Assembly (NCBI GenBank): GCA_017792465.1
Contig: CP051234.1
Location: forward strand, 2,420,606-2,484,605
Reading direction: 5' to 3'
Source: Filomicrobium sp.
GTDB lineage: Bacteria; Pseudomonadota; Alphaproteobacteria; Rhizobiales; Hyphomicrobiaceae
DNA length: 64,000 nt
Below, piece after piece: positions 46,511-58,277 of this stretch; position 1 is the first letter of the stretch, and every line of letters starts with the position of its first letter. The notes under the pieces were generated by a model. That model was not told the origin of the DNA. It saw only the letters and a program-made list of their open reading frames with translations, and searched no databases. A program made the translations under genes and the position numbers.

Positions 46511-47713
46511 ATGAACGGTATAGACCAGCTTTCGAGAATGACAGGTTATGACGAGAGTGTTGACGACCACGAATTTCTTAGAAGCTATCGACGCCTTGGT
46601 TCGGTGGCCATTTCACCGACGGGCTTTCCGATGGCTTTGCGGTTTTCCAACATTGCTGCTCTTACGGACCCCACAACGACCCGACAGCTCGAAACCGAGT
46701 CGATAAGGAAGCAGGGCGTCACGACCGGACCGATTTTCGAGCTTCACAATCGATCGATGCTGTTTTCGAATGGCCCACTCCATAAGAAACGACGAGGGCC
46801 TGTCACACGCACATTCGCCTTCAAACTTATGGAAGGCATGCGTGCCGAAGTCGCGAAGCTGGCAGCTGAGATTGTCACGGAGGCGGAGGGGCAGGAAGAC
46901 CTCGATTTTCTCGAAGTTTTTGCGGGCGAGATTCCAGCTCGTATGATTGCCGAAATTCTCGGGCTTCCCAAATCCGAGATGCCGCGGTTTCGCAAACTGG
47001 TCTATTCGGTAACCAGAGCCTTCAAGATGGGGTTCGATCAGGCGCAGCAGGTCGAGATCGAACGCGATTTTACTGCACTGATCGCCGAGGTCGATCGCCT
47101 ACTGAACGAACGCAAAGGACATCCAGGCGACGATTTCATCAGTCGTTTGATCGTTGATGCGCAGGATCGGTTTGAGCTCTCGCTCGATGACATTCGTTGG
47201 CAGGTTATCACGCTGATCATCGGCGGCTCTGATACCACACGATTGGCGCTTTGCTCGACCCTTGCGCTCATGCTGTCGCACACCGAACAGTGGCAAGCGT
47301 TCTGCCGGAATCCTGACGAGTTGAAAATGCAGGTCGTACAGGAAGGCTTGCGCTTCGAACCGCCAATCGCGTCATTCGCTCGCGTTGCGCTGACAGATAT
47401 CGATCTCGAAGGTGTCGTGCTGCCGACCGGGTCGCCTGTCTCGGTTTGCATTCTCTCAGCGATGCGTGATGAGCAAGTTTACGATGCGCCGTTCACGTTC
47501 GACATCCACCGGACCGACCAACCACGGTGGCATCCTGCTTTCGGGACCGGTGAGCACCGCTGTCTCGGTGAAGCCCTTGCGCGCGCCGAACTGGAGGAAT
47601 GTCTCGCGACGATCGCACGGCTTGCGCCGGACACCGTGCTGACAAATGCACCCATGGTGCGCGGTCTTAACGGCATTCGTCGGATCGATCAGATGCGGGT
47701 TAGGTTCAACTAG
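46511..47713 (+). CDS. cytochrome P450
   Basis: Haem-thiolate monooxygenase, 400 aa from ATG 46511 with an AGAAGG site. The I-helix is LIIGGSDTTRLAL (GGSDTTR at 238-244), the K-helix ExxR is EGLRFEPP (278-281), and the haem-binding loop is AFGTGEHRCLGEALARAE with Cys351. It lacks the common acidic A/G-G-x-D/E-T-T pair in full but keeps Asp-Thr-Thr. Bacterial class I enzymes need a ferredoxin and a reductase. A Rieske-type protein lies 214 bases downstream on the other strand and is a possible donor, unproven. Substrate unknown. Confidence 0.93.
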   Translation: MNGIDQLSRMTGYDESVDDHEFLRSYRRLGSVAISPTGFPMALRFSNIAALTDPTTTRQLETESIRKQGVTTGPIFELHNRSMLFSNGPLHKKRRGPVTRTFAFKLMEGMRAEVAKLAAEIVTEAEGQEDLDFLEVFAGEIPARMIAEILGLPKSEMPRFRKLVYSVTRAFKMGFDQAQQVEIERDFTALIAEVDRLLNERKGHPGDDFISRLIVDAQDRFELSLDDIRWQVITLIIGGSDTTRLALCSTLALMLSHTEQWQAFCRNPDELKMQVVQEGLRFEPPIASFARVALTDIDLEGVVLPTGSPVSVCILSAMRDEQVYDAPFTFDIHRTDQPRWHPAFGTGEHRCLGEALARAELEECLATIARLAPDTVLTNAPMVRGLNGIRRIDQMRVRFN

Positions 47714-47927
47714 GAGGCGCTCATAAGAAGTCTTGTGTGGGCCTGCGGAGCGGATGGCTGAAGCTGTGGCTGGTGCGTTTTCCCTGGCTCATTCCAACTT
47801 CGTACAGTCATGTCATTGCCAATGATGAGGATGGGTGAGTGCTGGAAGACTTGAAGGTGGTGCAGCGGTTGCAGAACATGGCGATCAGCCGCGGTGGCCG
47901 GGCACTCGATCAGGATCGCAGTTCGCT

Positions 47928-48302
47928 TCAGCCTTGCTCATCCATTGGCCTGACGCGCTTGTCGCTAATCCATATCCCGTCGTCTGCTTCTTCGACCTTG
48001 ACCGGGGTCAGCTTCTTACCCCAGCAAATTTCGCTGACCGACGTGCCGGTTTTGGGTTCGTAGACAATGCCGTGCATCGAGCAACGCAGAAGCCGGCCTG
48101 TTGCATCGAAAATCATATCTGCCTCGCAATCGAGTTCGCGCGGCATGTGGACGCAAAGATTGCGATACGCAAGGCATTCGCCGTTGTGTCGAAAGACGAT
48201 GACAGATGATGGTTTTTGCGAATAGAGGACGTCGACCCGATGGTAGTCGGCTTCCTTCAAATCTGCGCTATGACAGACCCAGATGCGTGTCTTACGTCTC
48301 AT
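47928..48302 (-). CDS. Rieske [2Fe-2S] ferredoxin-like protein
   Basis: 124 aa soluble protein. The Rieske ligands are Cys50 and His52 in NLCVHMPRELDC and Cys74 and His77 in LLRCSMHGIVYEPKTG. Between them lies an insertion of about 20 residues, as in stand-alone Rieske ferredoxins that serve oxygenases. It starts 15 bases after an AGGTAGG site. It is convergent with the P450, so not in its operon, and lies 255 bases from the glutamine amidotransferase gene in the same direction. Electron transfer to a monooxygenase is likely but the partner is not shown. Confidence 0.88.
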   Translation of the reverse strand: MRRKTRIWVCHSADLKEADYHRVDVLYSQKPSSVIVFRHNGECLAYRNLCVHMPRELDCEADMIFDATGRLLRCSMHGIVYEPKTGTSVSEICWGKKLTPVKVEEADDGIWISDKRVRPMDEQG

Positions 48303-48556
48303 TGAGACCTACCTAGAATACACGTGGACTTGGTCCCCGATCCCAGGCTTTCACAATGCGCCTCTTCGCGCAATCGGTTCTCTTCCCTGGTGCACGTTTG
48401 GGTGGCAGCTGATCATTTCGATGCCGATTTATTACCCCAAGAGTGACCGGCGGTTGTGCATCGGCACACATCCCGTGCATTCCGCGACACCAAATATTTC
48501 ACCGAGGTCGGGGCGGGCATTTGCGCTTTGAGGAGTTCCAATTCGCCGCGCGCCTT

Positions 48557-49297
48557 TCAGCTTTGACGATACCGATCCACGAAGCCGCGCAAGATCCCTT
48601 CGGGGACGTGGACGTTTTGAGCGTGGCACATGCCGATGAGTGCTTCGGCTTCCTCAGGCGGGAAGTAGCCTTTGTCCTTATAGATGTTGATGCGGACTTC
48701 GAAGCCGTGAGAATCTGCTTCGGGATGAAACTGCGTCGCGTAGACGTTGCGCTTGAAGCGGATCATCTGGAACGGACAGGGCTTGGAGGTGAGGAGCGTC
48801 GCGCAGCCTTCGGGTTGCTCTTGCACGGCCTCCTTGTGACCGACGAAGGCGAGGAATTTATCCGGCAGGGCGGCCGTCAGCGGATCGGTTTTTCCGTCGT
48901 CTGTCACCGAGCATTCGACGGCACCGACCGGTTCGCCGAAGCGATCCTTATTGACCGTGGCGCCCAGGTGATGGGCGAGAATGCCGATGCCATAACAACA
49001 GCCCATGAAGGGGAAGTCCTCGGCGGTGATTGTCGGCATCAATCCCAAGATCGAGTCTTCGATGCGCCGTTCGGCTTCGGACTTTTGCTCTCGTGGATCG
49101 CTGACGCAGCCGGGGCCGCCGCCGACGATGACGCCGGCGTAATCTTCAAGTTTGAAGTCTGTGGGGATCGCCTCCTGGTCAAGCCGGATGCGCCGTGCGT
49201 CCGCAGCGGCAAGACCGGACTTTTCGAGGATGGCTTCGAACTCATTGTCGGAGGCCGCCGTTTCGGGGCGAAGTTGCAGGATGAGGAAGGGCTTCAT
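48557..49297 (-). CDS. class I glutamine amidotransferase-like protein
   Basis: 246 aa from ATG 49297 (MKPFLILQLRPE); the longer frame to 49366 runs through a terminator-like hairpin. The GATase fold is clear: DYAGVIVGGGPGCVSDP, the nucleophile Cys101 in MGCCYGIGILAHHLG, and the catalytic His191-x-Glu193 in ATQFHPEAD. It is a stand-alone protein similar to GMP-synthase-type or GuaA-like amidotransferases but without a synthase partner here; it may glutaminate an unidentified substrate or be a non-classical hydrolase. Its leader contains a strong hairpin set (49333-49406). Confidence 0.88.
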   Translation of the reverse strand: MKPFLILQLRPETAASDNEFEAILEKSGLAAADARRIRLDQEAIPTDFKLEDYAGVIVGGGPGCVSDPREQKSEAERRIEDSILGLMPTITAEDFPFMGCCYGIGILAHHLGATVNKDRFGEPVGAVECSVTDDGKTDPLTAALPDKFLAFVGHKEAVQEQPEGCATLLTSKPCPFQMIRFKRNVYATQFHPEADSHGFEVRINIYKDKGYFPPEEAEALIGMCHAQNVHVPEGILRGFVDRYRQS

Positions 49298-49332
49298 TTT
49301 CGCAGCGCCTGTGAGATCGGCCGGGCACAACG

Positions 49333-49364
49333 AAAAAAGGGCCCGGCGGGAGATGAACCGGGCC
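49333..49364 (-). terminator. intrinsic terminator in the amidotransferase leader
   Basis: Arms GGCCCGG and CCGGGCC are followed on the minus strand by a run of six T. It ends 36 bases upstream of the amidotransferase start and 125 bases beyond the stop of the membrane gene at 49489. It could end that gene's transcript, or act as an attenuator of the amidotransferase gene. Confidence 0.8.
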
Positions 49365-49365
49365 A

Positions 49366-49490
49366 TAGGAGGTCATAGCAGTATCTTTGCACTGCTATCC
49401 TTCCTACGCCCTGCATGCGGGATTGGATCAGGTGATCGGGGCGGAAAGTCATGCCGCAACTCCGATTCTCGCGGACCATCGGTCTCGCCT
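49366..49490 (-). ncRNA. candidate structured RNA leader before the amidotransferase
   Basis: Just upstream of the terminator, a second hairpin pairs about 16 bases on each side (49366-49382 with 49391-49406, loop GCAAAGAT). Further 5' on the minus strand lie CACCTGATC (49426-49434) and GCGTAGGA (49402-49409), which resemble the 3' half of TPP riboswitches, plus two small hairpins (GCGG/CCGC and CCGAT/ATCGG). The CTGAGA half of a TPP aptamer was not found, so the class is open. Seen: structure, T-tailed terminator and short leader. Inferred: a ligand or attenuation role. Confidence 0.45.
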
Positions 49491-50154
49491 AAGATTGTTG
49501 TGCCGGAGTACTGAGCGTAGTGAAGCAACCGTTCGTTGGTTTTTCAACAGGTCGTAAAAGCGCAAATGAGAAAGCAGCAATTACAACTACGACCGGTAAT
49601 CCGAAATCCACGCACCAGAACCATAGGAATCTTTCTCTGAATCGGTAAACAATTTTCTTGCTTAGGGACCACTCTTGCACGCTGGTTTGTCCTCCAGACC
49701 GGTTTTGACGCTCCTTTGGAACAACCGGCGTCCAGACGTACTCACCACCCGAAGTGATTCTAGTCTTCCATTGATCGGCCTGCCAACCACCTGAAGCTTG
49801 ATGGCGCGTTGCTTTCTTCAAAGGCTGAAGTCCAAAAAACATTCGTACTTCTGGGAACACGCGCCTTCTACTATCGTGGCTGCTTACTTCAAGGCACTCT
49901 TCGATCCACGGCCTGTAATCCCTTGACAAGTAATATATGAAAAACAACGTGTTATATAGCAGTCCTGCACAAAGCAACCATTTGACAATGTCGTCGGACA
50001 GCCCTTCTATTCGGAAACCAAAGGGCCTTTCGTATGAAATACAAGGAATAAACGAAAGCGCAATCAGCACTGCACCTATCCCAATTGCATTACGTCGATA
50101 GATCAAAGTGCGTCCGTTCAAAATTTCATTCTTTAGTGCTTCCTTCAACGGCAT
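49489..50154 (-). CDS. AT-rich membrane protein of unknown function
   Basis: 221 aa. Base composition is visibly lower in GC than all neighbours, with AT-rich codons, a possible sign of recent acquisition. Three membrane segments are present: NAIGIGAVLIALSFIPCIS, ILVKWLLCAGLLYNTLFFIY (in part, written IVKWLLCAGLLYNTLFF) and FGLPVVVVIAAFSFALL. A soluble central region has EVRMFFGLQPLKK and WKTRITSGGEYVWTPVVP. No family was recognised. It lies between gyrB and the structured leader of the amidotransferase, in the same direction as both, so it interrupts an otherwise conventional neighbourhood. Confidence 0.65.
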   Translation of the reverse strand: MPLKEALKNEILNGRTLIYRRNAIGIGAVLIALSFIPCISYERPFGFRIEGLSDDIVKWLLCAGLLYNTLFFIYYLSRDYRPWIEECLEVSSHDSRRRVFPEVRMFFGLQPLKKATRHQASGGWQADQWKTRITSGGEYVWTPVVPKERQNRSGGQTSVQEWSLSKKIVYRFRERFLWFWCVDFGLPVVVVIAAFSFALLRPVEKPTNGCFTTLSTPAQQS

Positions 50155-50196
50155 ATGAAGTATGTTCCCGCAATATAACGGCTGGTATTCTAACGT

Positions 50197-52977
<2,781 letters not shown>

Positions 52978-54192
52978 TCAGGAAAGACGCGTGAGCTGGG
53001 CGCCTGAGACCTCGAAAAAGGCAGCCCTGTCAGCCAGTGCGGCAAACGATTCCCGGTCGGTTCCCGTCATCCAGGCCTGGCCTCCGAGGCGGAGAATTTC
53101 GTCGAAGAGCGCGGCGCGGCGATGCTCGTCGAGATGGGCGGTGATTTCGTCGAGAAGGATGAGCGGCCCAGCGCCACTGTGGCGGGCGGCGATCAATTCG
53201 GCTTCGGCCAGGATGAGGCCGATGAGCAGCGCCTTTTGTTCGCCTGTCGAGCTTAGGCGAGCTGGCATATCCTTGGGGCCGTGGTGGACGATGAGGTCTG
53301 AGCGGTGCGGGCCTTCAAGCGTGCGGCTGGCGGCGCGGTCGCGTTCGCGGCTTTGGCTCAAACGGCGCGCGTAAGCGTCTTCGACGTCGACGGCGGCCGC
53401 GTCGATCAATTCGTTTTCCAGCGTCCCCTCGATGCGGATGCGGCTCCAGGGGAAGGGCGAATCGGGCGCGCGCTGCAATCTGGCTTCGATGACGGCTGCG
53501 AGCTTCACGACCGTCGAATAGCGCGCGGCTGCGACGGCGGCGCCAGCTTCGGCCATGACGAGTTCGACGCCGCGCAATTGGGCGTCGTCGCGGACGCCAT
53601 CGGACAAAAGCTTGTTGCGGCTTTGCATGGCGCGCTCGAAACGGCTGGCGAGCGTGCGGAAGCCTGGATCGAAACATAAGACGAGGCGATCGAGAAAGCG
53701 GCGGCGCTCGGCAGCCGGCCCGGTGAACAGGCCATCCATTGCGGGCGTCAGCCATACTGCTTCGATGTATTCGGCGAGCACGCCGGAGCCGCCTTGCGGG
53801 TTGCCATCGATCCTGACGATGCGGCCGCTCGGGGCTCTGACACCTGGTTGCGGTGGCTGCTGACCGGTGCCGATATCGACCAGACCGTGACGGGTGTGGA
53901 CCTTGGCGGCAACCGCCCATGCGCCGTTGCCGTTCATGCGCGCGATGTCGGCGTAGGCGGCGCGGCGTAGTCCCTGGCCTGGAACAAGCAGCGAGACGGC
54001 TTCGAGGAGGTTGGTTTTACCCGCGCCATTGGGGCCGACGAGAACGACGGATTTCGCGCCTGGGGTGATCGTTGCGGAGGCGTAATTGCGAAACGCGTTG
54101 AGCGACAGCCGTTCAATCCAAAGACCAGCCTCATCGCCTTCTGAAGCAGCGGCGCTCTGGTCGTCTGGCTGAAGGTTTTCGATCAAATCCAA
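52978..54192 (-). CDS. recF: DNA recombination and replication protein RecF
   Basis: SMC-like ATPase that loads RecA at gaps, 404 aa, longer than the usual 360-380 by an N-terminal tail (DQSAAASEGDEAG). It starts IERLSLNAFRNYASATI, then the Walker A LVGPNGAGKTNLLEAVSLL. The signature region has STGEQKALLIGLILAEAE and the Walker B GPLILLDEITAHLDEHRR. These are diagnostic of RecF. The stop is 9 bases from the neighbouring dnaN on the same strand (dnaN upstream), giving a dnaN-recF operon. Confidence 0.95.
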   Translation of the reverse strand: MDLIENLQPDDQSAAASEGDEAGLWIERLSLNAFRNYASATITPGAKSVVLVGPNGAGKTNLLEAVSLLVPGQGLRRAAYADIARMNGNGAWAVAAKVHTRHGLVDIGTGQQPPQPGVRAPSGRIVRIDGNPQGGSGVLAEYIEAVWLTPAMDGLFTGPAAERRRFLDRLVLCFDPGFRTLASRFERAMQSRNKLLSDGVRDDAQLRGVELVMAEAGAAVAAARYSTVVKLAAVIEARLQRAPDSPFPWSRIRIEGTLENELIDAAAVDVEDAYARRLSQSRERDRAASRTLEGPHRSDLIVHHGPKDMPARLSSTGEQKALLIGLILAEAELIAARHSGAGPLILLDEITAHLDEHRRAALFDEILRLGGQAWMTGTDRESFAALADRAAFFEVSGAQLTRLS

Positions 54193-54201
54193 TCGCCGCC
54201 G

Positions 54202-55323
54202 TTAGACGCGCATCGGCATCACGACATAAAGAGCGCCGTCGCCGCTTGCGTCGCGGACCATCGCGGGAGAGCCAGGGTCGGAAAGCATGAAGGTTGCTTC
54301 TTCGCCTTCCAGCTGTCCGGCAATATCCAAGAGATAACGGGCGTTGAAACCGATCTCCAATTCGTCAGCCGCATAATCGACGCCCAGCTCCTCGGTGGCG
54401 CTGCCGCCTTCGGGGTTATTGACCGAGAGCACCAGCTTGCCATCGGAGACCGCCAGTTTCACGGCGCGACCGCGTTCGGATGCGATCGTCGAGACGCGGT
54501 CGACGGCGCTCATGAACTCGGCGTTGGAGACCTTCATCTCCTTGTCGTTTGCCTGCGGGATGACGCGGGCATAATCGGGGAAGGTTCCGTCGATCAGCTT
54601 CGAAGTTAGCGTCACGGTGCCGATTTCGAAGCGGACCTTGTTTTCGGAGACGCCCACCGTTACCGATCCGCCGGAAGCCTCCAGCAGGCGATGGACTTCG
54701 TGGACGGTCTTGCGCGGGATGATGACGCCCGGCATGCCGTCGGCACCGTCAGGCAACGGCAGGTCGAACTGCGCCAGGCGGTGGCCATCGGTGGCGACCG
54801 CGCGCAACACGGGATTGTCCGGTGTGCTGTCAGGCGTATGCAGATAGATGCCGTTCAGATAATAGCGGGTCTCTTCGGTCGAGATCGCAAACCGGGTCTT
54901 ATCGATCAAGCGCTTCAAGTCGCCGGCACTGATCGCGAAAGAATAGGGAAGTTCGCCAATCGCGATGTCGGGGAAGTCTTCGGCCGCCAGCGTCTGCAAG
55001 GCAAAGCGCGACTGCCCGGCGGTGAGCGTCAGGCGTTCCTTCTCTGCATCGCGGTCGAGTTCGACCTGGGCACCGTCGGGAAGCTTACGGACGATATCGT
55101 GGAGAAGATGCGCCGGAACCGTGAGCGACCCAGGAGTCTGGACCGACGCTGGTGCTTCCTCGACGACTTCGCGTTCAAGATCGGTTGCCTTGAAAGCAAG
55201 CGCCGATCCCGTCGCCTTCAACAACACGTTGGAGAGAATAGGGATTGTCGTCCGGCGCTCAACAACGCTGGTGACGTGGCCAAGTGCACGCAGCAGTTCT
55301 CCGCGTTCAATAACTAGCCGCAT
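54202..55323 (-). CDS. dnaN: DNA polymerase III sliding clamp (beta subunit)
   Basis: 373 aa from ATG 55323 (MRLVIERGELLRALG), the normal clamp length; a frame starting five codons earlier has no advantage. Three clamp repeats are recognisable, with LSNVLLKATGSALAFKATDL in the first, YYLNGIYLHTP and ATDGHRLAQFDLPLP in the second, and YLLDIAGQLEGEEATFML and VMPMRV at the end, which is the typical DnaN finish. It sits between dnaA and recF. A 496-base gap separates it from dnaA, probably with its own promoter. Confidence 0.97.
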   Translation of the reverse strand: MRLVIERGELLRALGHVTSVVERRTTIPILSNVLLKATGSALAFKATDLEREVVEEAPASVQTPGSLTVPAHLLHDIVRKLPDGAQVELDRDAEKERLTLTAGQSRFALQTLAAEDFPDIAIGELPYSFAISAGDLKRLIDKTRFAISTEETRYYLNGIYLHTPDSTPDNPVLRAVATDGHRLAQFDLPLPDGADGMPGVIIPRKTVHEVHRLLEASGGSVTVGVSENKVRFEIGTVTLTSKLIDGTFPDYARVIPQANDKEMKVSNAEFMSAVDRVSTIASERGRAVKLAVSDGKLVLSVNNPEGGSATEELGVDYAADELEIGFNARYLLDIAGQLEGEEATFMLSDPGSPAMVRDASGDGALYVVMPMRV

Positions 55324-55819
55324 GGTCGGTCCTCGCAAGTCCCGTTATATGTTCTATCGATCATCGTTCAGTCGCTCTGGCCGGAGCGCATGCTGCGCTG
55401 CTCAGACTTCTGACCACGTCTTACACCTGAAAACATGCATGACGGATCCGGCTTGCATGAGCATGATTCGGTGGAGGCCCAATTGAGCCGATAAGCTGTA
55501 GTTTTTCAAGTGGCTGGCCGGTTGAATGGCATAACTTTGGGAACTCAATGCACCGGTTCGATGATATTTTGGCCAATCGCGCGCCGATTAAGCGCTGAGC
55601 ATGCGGTTTATAACAGCCAAGGGAGAAGCTCAGGTGAGCCTCTCCCCTGCCGCCGCTGCCGTGACGCTCAGATGCCCTTACGAGCGTCAACGGCATTGCA
55701 CAGGGCGGTTGCCCCCGCTTGACCGCCCAATACTTCTGCAAAATGTAGGTTGGTGGTGCGCATGAGAGGCTGCCCGTGTTCGGACAGCCCATTTTTGCGA
55801 CTTGGTCGTGGATTTGATA
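55324..55819. other. dnaA-dnaN intergenic region with two hairpins
   Basis: Two stem-loops are visible: 55621-55646 (arms GGGAGAAGCTC/GAGCCTCTCCC on the plus strand) and 55768-55789 (GGCTG/CAGCC with inner CCG/CGG). On the plus strand a run CATTTTTG follows the second. No strong T-run follows on the minus strand, so they are weak candidates for a dnaA terminator. The remaining bases must hold a dnaN promoter unless dnaA reads through. Confidence 0.45.
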
Positions 55820-57442
55820 TTAGTGGTTGAGCTGTTTTTTCAATTCTTCCAATTCGTCACGCAGGCGTGGATTTCCATTAAGTTCACCATCGATCTTGCG
55901 GATCGCGTGAAGGACTGTCGTATGATCGCGGTTGCCGAACCGACGGCCGATCTCAGGCAGGGACCGTGCGGTCATCTGCTTCGCCAGATACATTCCGATC
56001 TGACGTGGCCAGACGACGGAGCGATGACGCCGCTGCGAGAGAAGATCGCTTTTCGAGACGCCATAATGACGCGAGATAATGCGAAGGATATCCTCGATCT
56101 TGATGCGGCGTGGCTCGAGGCCCTGCACGAGATCGCGGATGACCGTTTCGGCAACTTCGCGGGTTATCGGAGCACGGACATATTGCCAATTTGCAAACAG
56201 GCGGATGACTGCACCTTCAAGCTCGCGTCCGTTGTCGGTCAGGCGTTCAGACAACAACTCGACGACATCGCGCGACAAGGAGAACGAAGCATCCATGAAG
56301 CGCTTTTCGGCAACGCGCATTTCGATGACGTTGATGCGCTGTTCGTAGTCGAACGAGCCAAGTTCGGTGACGAGGCCGCGGGTGAGACGCGAACGCATGC
56401 GATCGTTCAGGCGGTCGATCTGGGAAGGTGGACGCGAGGACGCAACGACGAGCTGGCGGCCGCCATCAAGCAGCGTATTGACGATGTGGTCGAATTCCGT
56501 CTCGGTCTTGGCACCGTGCATAAATTCCAGATCGTCGATCAACAGGATGTCGACCTGACGGAATTTGTCTTTGAATGCCATCGGGTCATCGCCACGCATG
56601 GCTTCCACGAAGCGATAGCGGAAGCTATCTGCCGTCATGTAGAGCACTTTGGCATCCGGACGGCGGCGGGTCACTTCCCAGGCGGTCGCATGAAGAAGGT
56701 GCGACTTGCCCAGACCTACAGGCGCGTGAATGAAGAGCGGATTGAAGCCGGGGCTGTCGAAGCCGACCGATTCTGCAACCCGTGTGGCTGCCGCATGCGC
56801 GACCCGGTTCGAAGAGCCGACGACGAAGGTGTCGAAGGTGTAGCGCGGATCAAGCGGCGATCCCTCGAACTCGCCGATGCGAGTCGTCGGAGATGGCTTG
56901 GGAAGCGTCGGGACCGACAGCGAGACAGGCTGGCGGGCGCCCGATGGCTGGCCCATTGCGTGACGGCTGGCCGGAGCGGCTGGTTCATTATTCTGAACCG
57001 GTGCGGCTTCGGGCTGCTGAGCGCGTGCGGCAGGTCGCGGCTGGCGCAACTTCACCACGACTTTCTCAGCGCCTTTGAACTCTGCCTGGCAACATTCCAG
57101 GAGATCCTGGATGTAGTGCGTCTGGATCCAGTTGCGCAGGAATTTCACAGGCACTGAAACTTCGACGGTGCCAGCTTCGAAACTGTCGAATTCGATTGCG
57201 TTGAACCAGCTTGTGTAGATGTCGTCGCCAAGACGTTTGCGCAGTAGCGTGCGAACCTTCTGGCCTTCCAGTTTCGCCGGTTGTTTTGCTGGCAGGTTCT
57301 TTGGCTCGACGGCCGCATTGGCGCGGTTGATTTCGAGATTGGTTTCTAGGTTTGTCTCAGGCGCCGAAGTCCGGCTGTTCTTGATGATTTCGGAATCGCC
57401 CAGCCACGTTGATTGCGTCGAATGTGTCGTATGCATAGCCAT
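55820..57442 (-). CDS. dnaA: chromosomal replication initiator protein DnaA
   Basis: Initiator ATPase, 540 aa from ATG 57442 (MAMHTTHSTQSTW), with GGGGGC upstream; an earlier GTG is possible. A long N-terminal extension precedes domain I (LRKRLGDDIYTSWFNAIEFDS, in part). Domain III is AAA+: Walker A APVGLGKSHLLHA, Walker B ILLIDDLEFMHG, and sensor 1 LVVASSRPPSQ. Domain IV has the DnaA-box-binding signature GNRDHTTVLHAIRKID. The protein opens origins containing DnaA boxes. It is transcribed leftward ahead of dnaN, recF and gyrB. Confidence 0.97.
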   Translation of the reverse strand: MAMHTTHSTQSTWLGDSEIIKNSRTSAPETNLETNLEINRANAAVEPKNLPAKQPAKLEGQKVRTLLRKRLGDDIYTSWFNAIEFDSFEAGTVEVSVPVKFLRNWIQTHYIQDLLECCQAEFKGAEKVVVKLRQPRPAARAQQPEAAPVQNNEPAAPASRHAMGQPSGARQPVSLSVPTLPKPSPTTRIGEFEGSPLDPRYTFDTFVVGSSNRVAHAAATRVAESVGFDSPGFNPLFIHAPVGLGKSHLLHATAWEVTRRRPDAKVLYMTADSFRYRFVEAMRGDDPMAFKDKFRQVDILLIDDLEFMHGAKTETEFDHIVNTLLDGGRQLVVASSRPPSQIDRLNDRMRSRLTRGLVTELGSFDYEQRINVIEMRVAEKRFMDASFSLSRDVVELLSERLTDNGRELEGAVIRLFANWQYVRAPITREVAETVIRDLVQGLEPRRIKIEDILRIISRHYGVSKSDLLSQRRHRSVVWPRQIGMYLAKQMTARSLPEIGRRFGNRDHTTVLHAIRKIDGELNGNPRLRDELEELKKQLNH

Positions 57443-58261
57443 TTTCGATTGCCCCCGCACGGTCAATTTTAAAGTCGAGACAGCGGCCGCCGTGGTTCGC
57501 TCGCGTTTTTTTCGAACGATGAAGCTGGCGGTCCAGTCTTCGAATGTTGATGTTGAGTCTACGCGTGCCTGAAATCTGCTGGCACTTACAGGTCGGTCCG
57601 GTTGCCCAAATTCCGGATCACTCGCAGTCCTGGAGCCGAATTCTCAGCTTCGTGGAGTGCTTGAGGTAACCAACCTTCGACTTCGCGCCGTTCGGTCGGG
57701 GTTTGAAGCCTGCTTGTTCCTGGTCGTGCATCCCGTTCCCGCCAATTTCCGGCGGTTCATTTCGTTGAGATGCTGAGAGGTGCGGCCGTGTCGTCGGCCT
57801 GCCAGTTCTAACAGCTTCAGTGCAGTGTCTACGTCCTCAAACTTGCTCAATCGGTGCAAATCAGATAGCCAAAGCTCACCGATTCGCGTTCGTTCAATTT
57901 CCAGCTTCGAGACGGCAGATTCGCAGCAATGACCTGCGATCGGCGTGGTTGCGAAGATGGTGCTCTGAGACCCCACAAACCCCTCCACAAAGCAACACTA
58001 ATGGCGTTCTGTGCCCTGTAACTTTCGAACCGGCAGAGGTACCGATCCGAACAGAACGCACTCCTCCCTTGCTTGGTGAACGTGATGTCCACCAAACCCT
58101 CACACTTCAAACTCGCATATGTTTGACAATCCATCCTGGGGGAGAAAGGATCACCCCGGATCTGGAACACGTCTGACAGAAAAAACGCGCGGGCGACTGC
58201 CCAACTACTCTTGGATTTACCCGCTTGTGCAGAGCGGTTGTCCACCGCGTCTGGAGAAGGG

Positions 58262-58277
58262 TTAATAACTGGTTATT
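58262..58277. promoter_or_regulatory. CtrA-like site overlapping a palindrome
   Basis: TTAA, seven bases, then TTAT; the CtrA consensus is TTAA-N7-TTAA, so one base differs. The same bases form AATAAC-TG-GTTATT. In alphaproteobacteria CtrA sites near origins restrain replication. One site alone is weak evidence. Confidence 0.35.

Noticed and set aside
48443-49378. 311-aa plus-strand frame opposite the amidotransferase
   Set aside because: It is an antisense shadow; the minus-strand protein has the GATase Cys, His and Glu, the plus-strand one shows no family.
49366-49490. TPP riboswitch before the amidotransferase
   Set aside because: CACCTGATC and GCGTAGGA match the 3' half, but the GGGGTGC/CTGAGA half that forms P2-P3 could not be found, and the gene is not a thiamine gene. 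Kept only as an unclassified structured leader.
57644-57988. 114-aa minus-strand frame in the dnaA upstream region
   Set aside because: The middle looks faintly protein-like (ALKLLELAGRRHG) but it has no known family, no good ribosome-binding site and overlaps another open frame.
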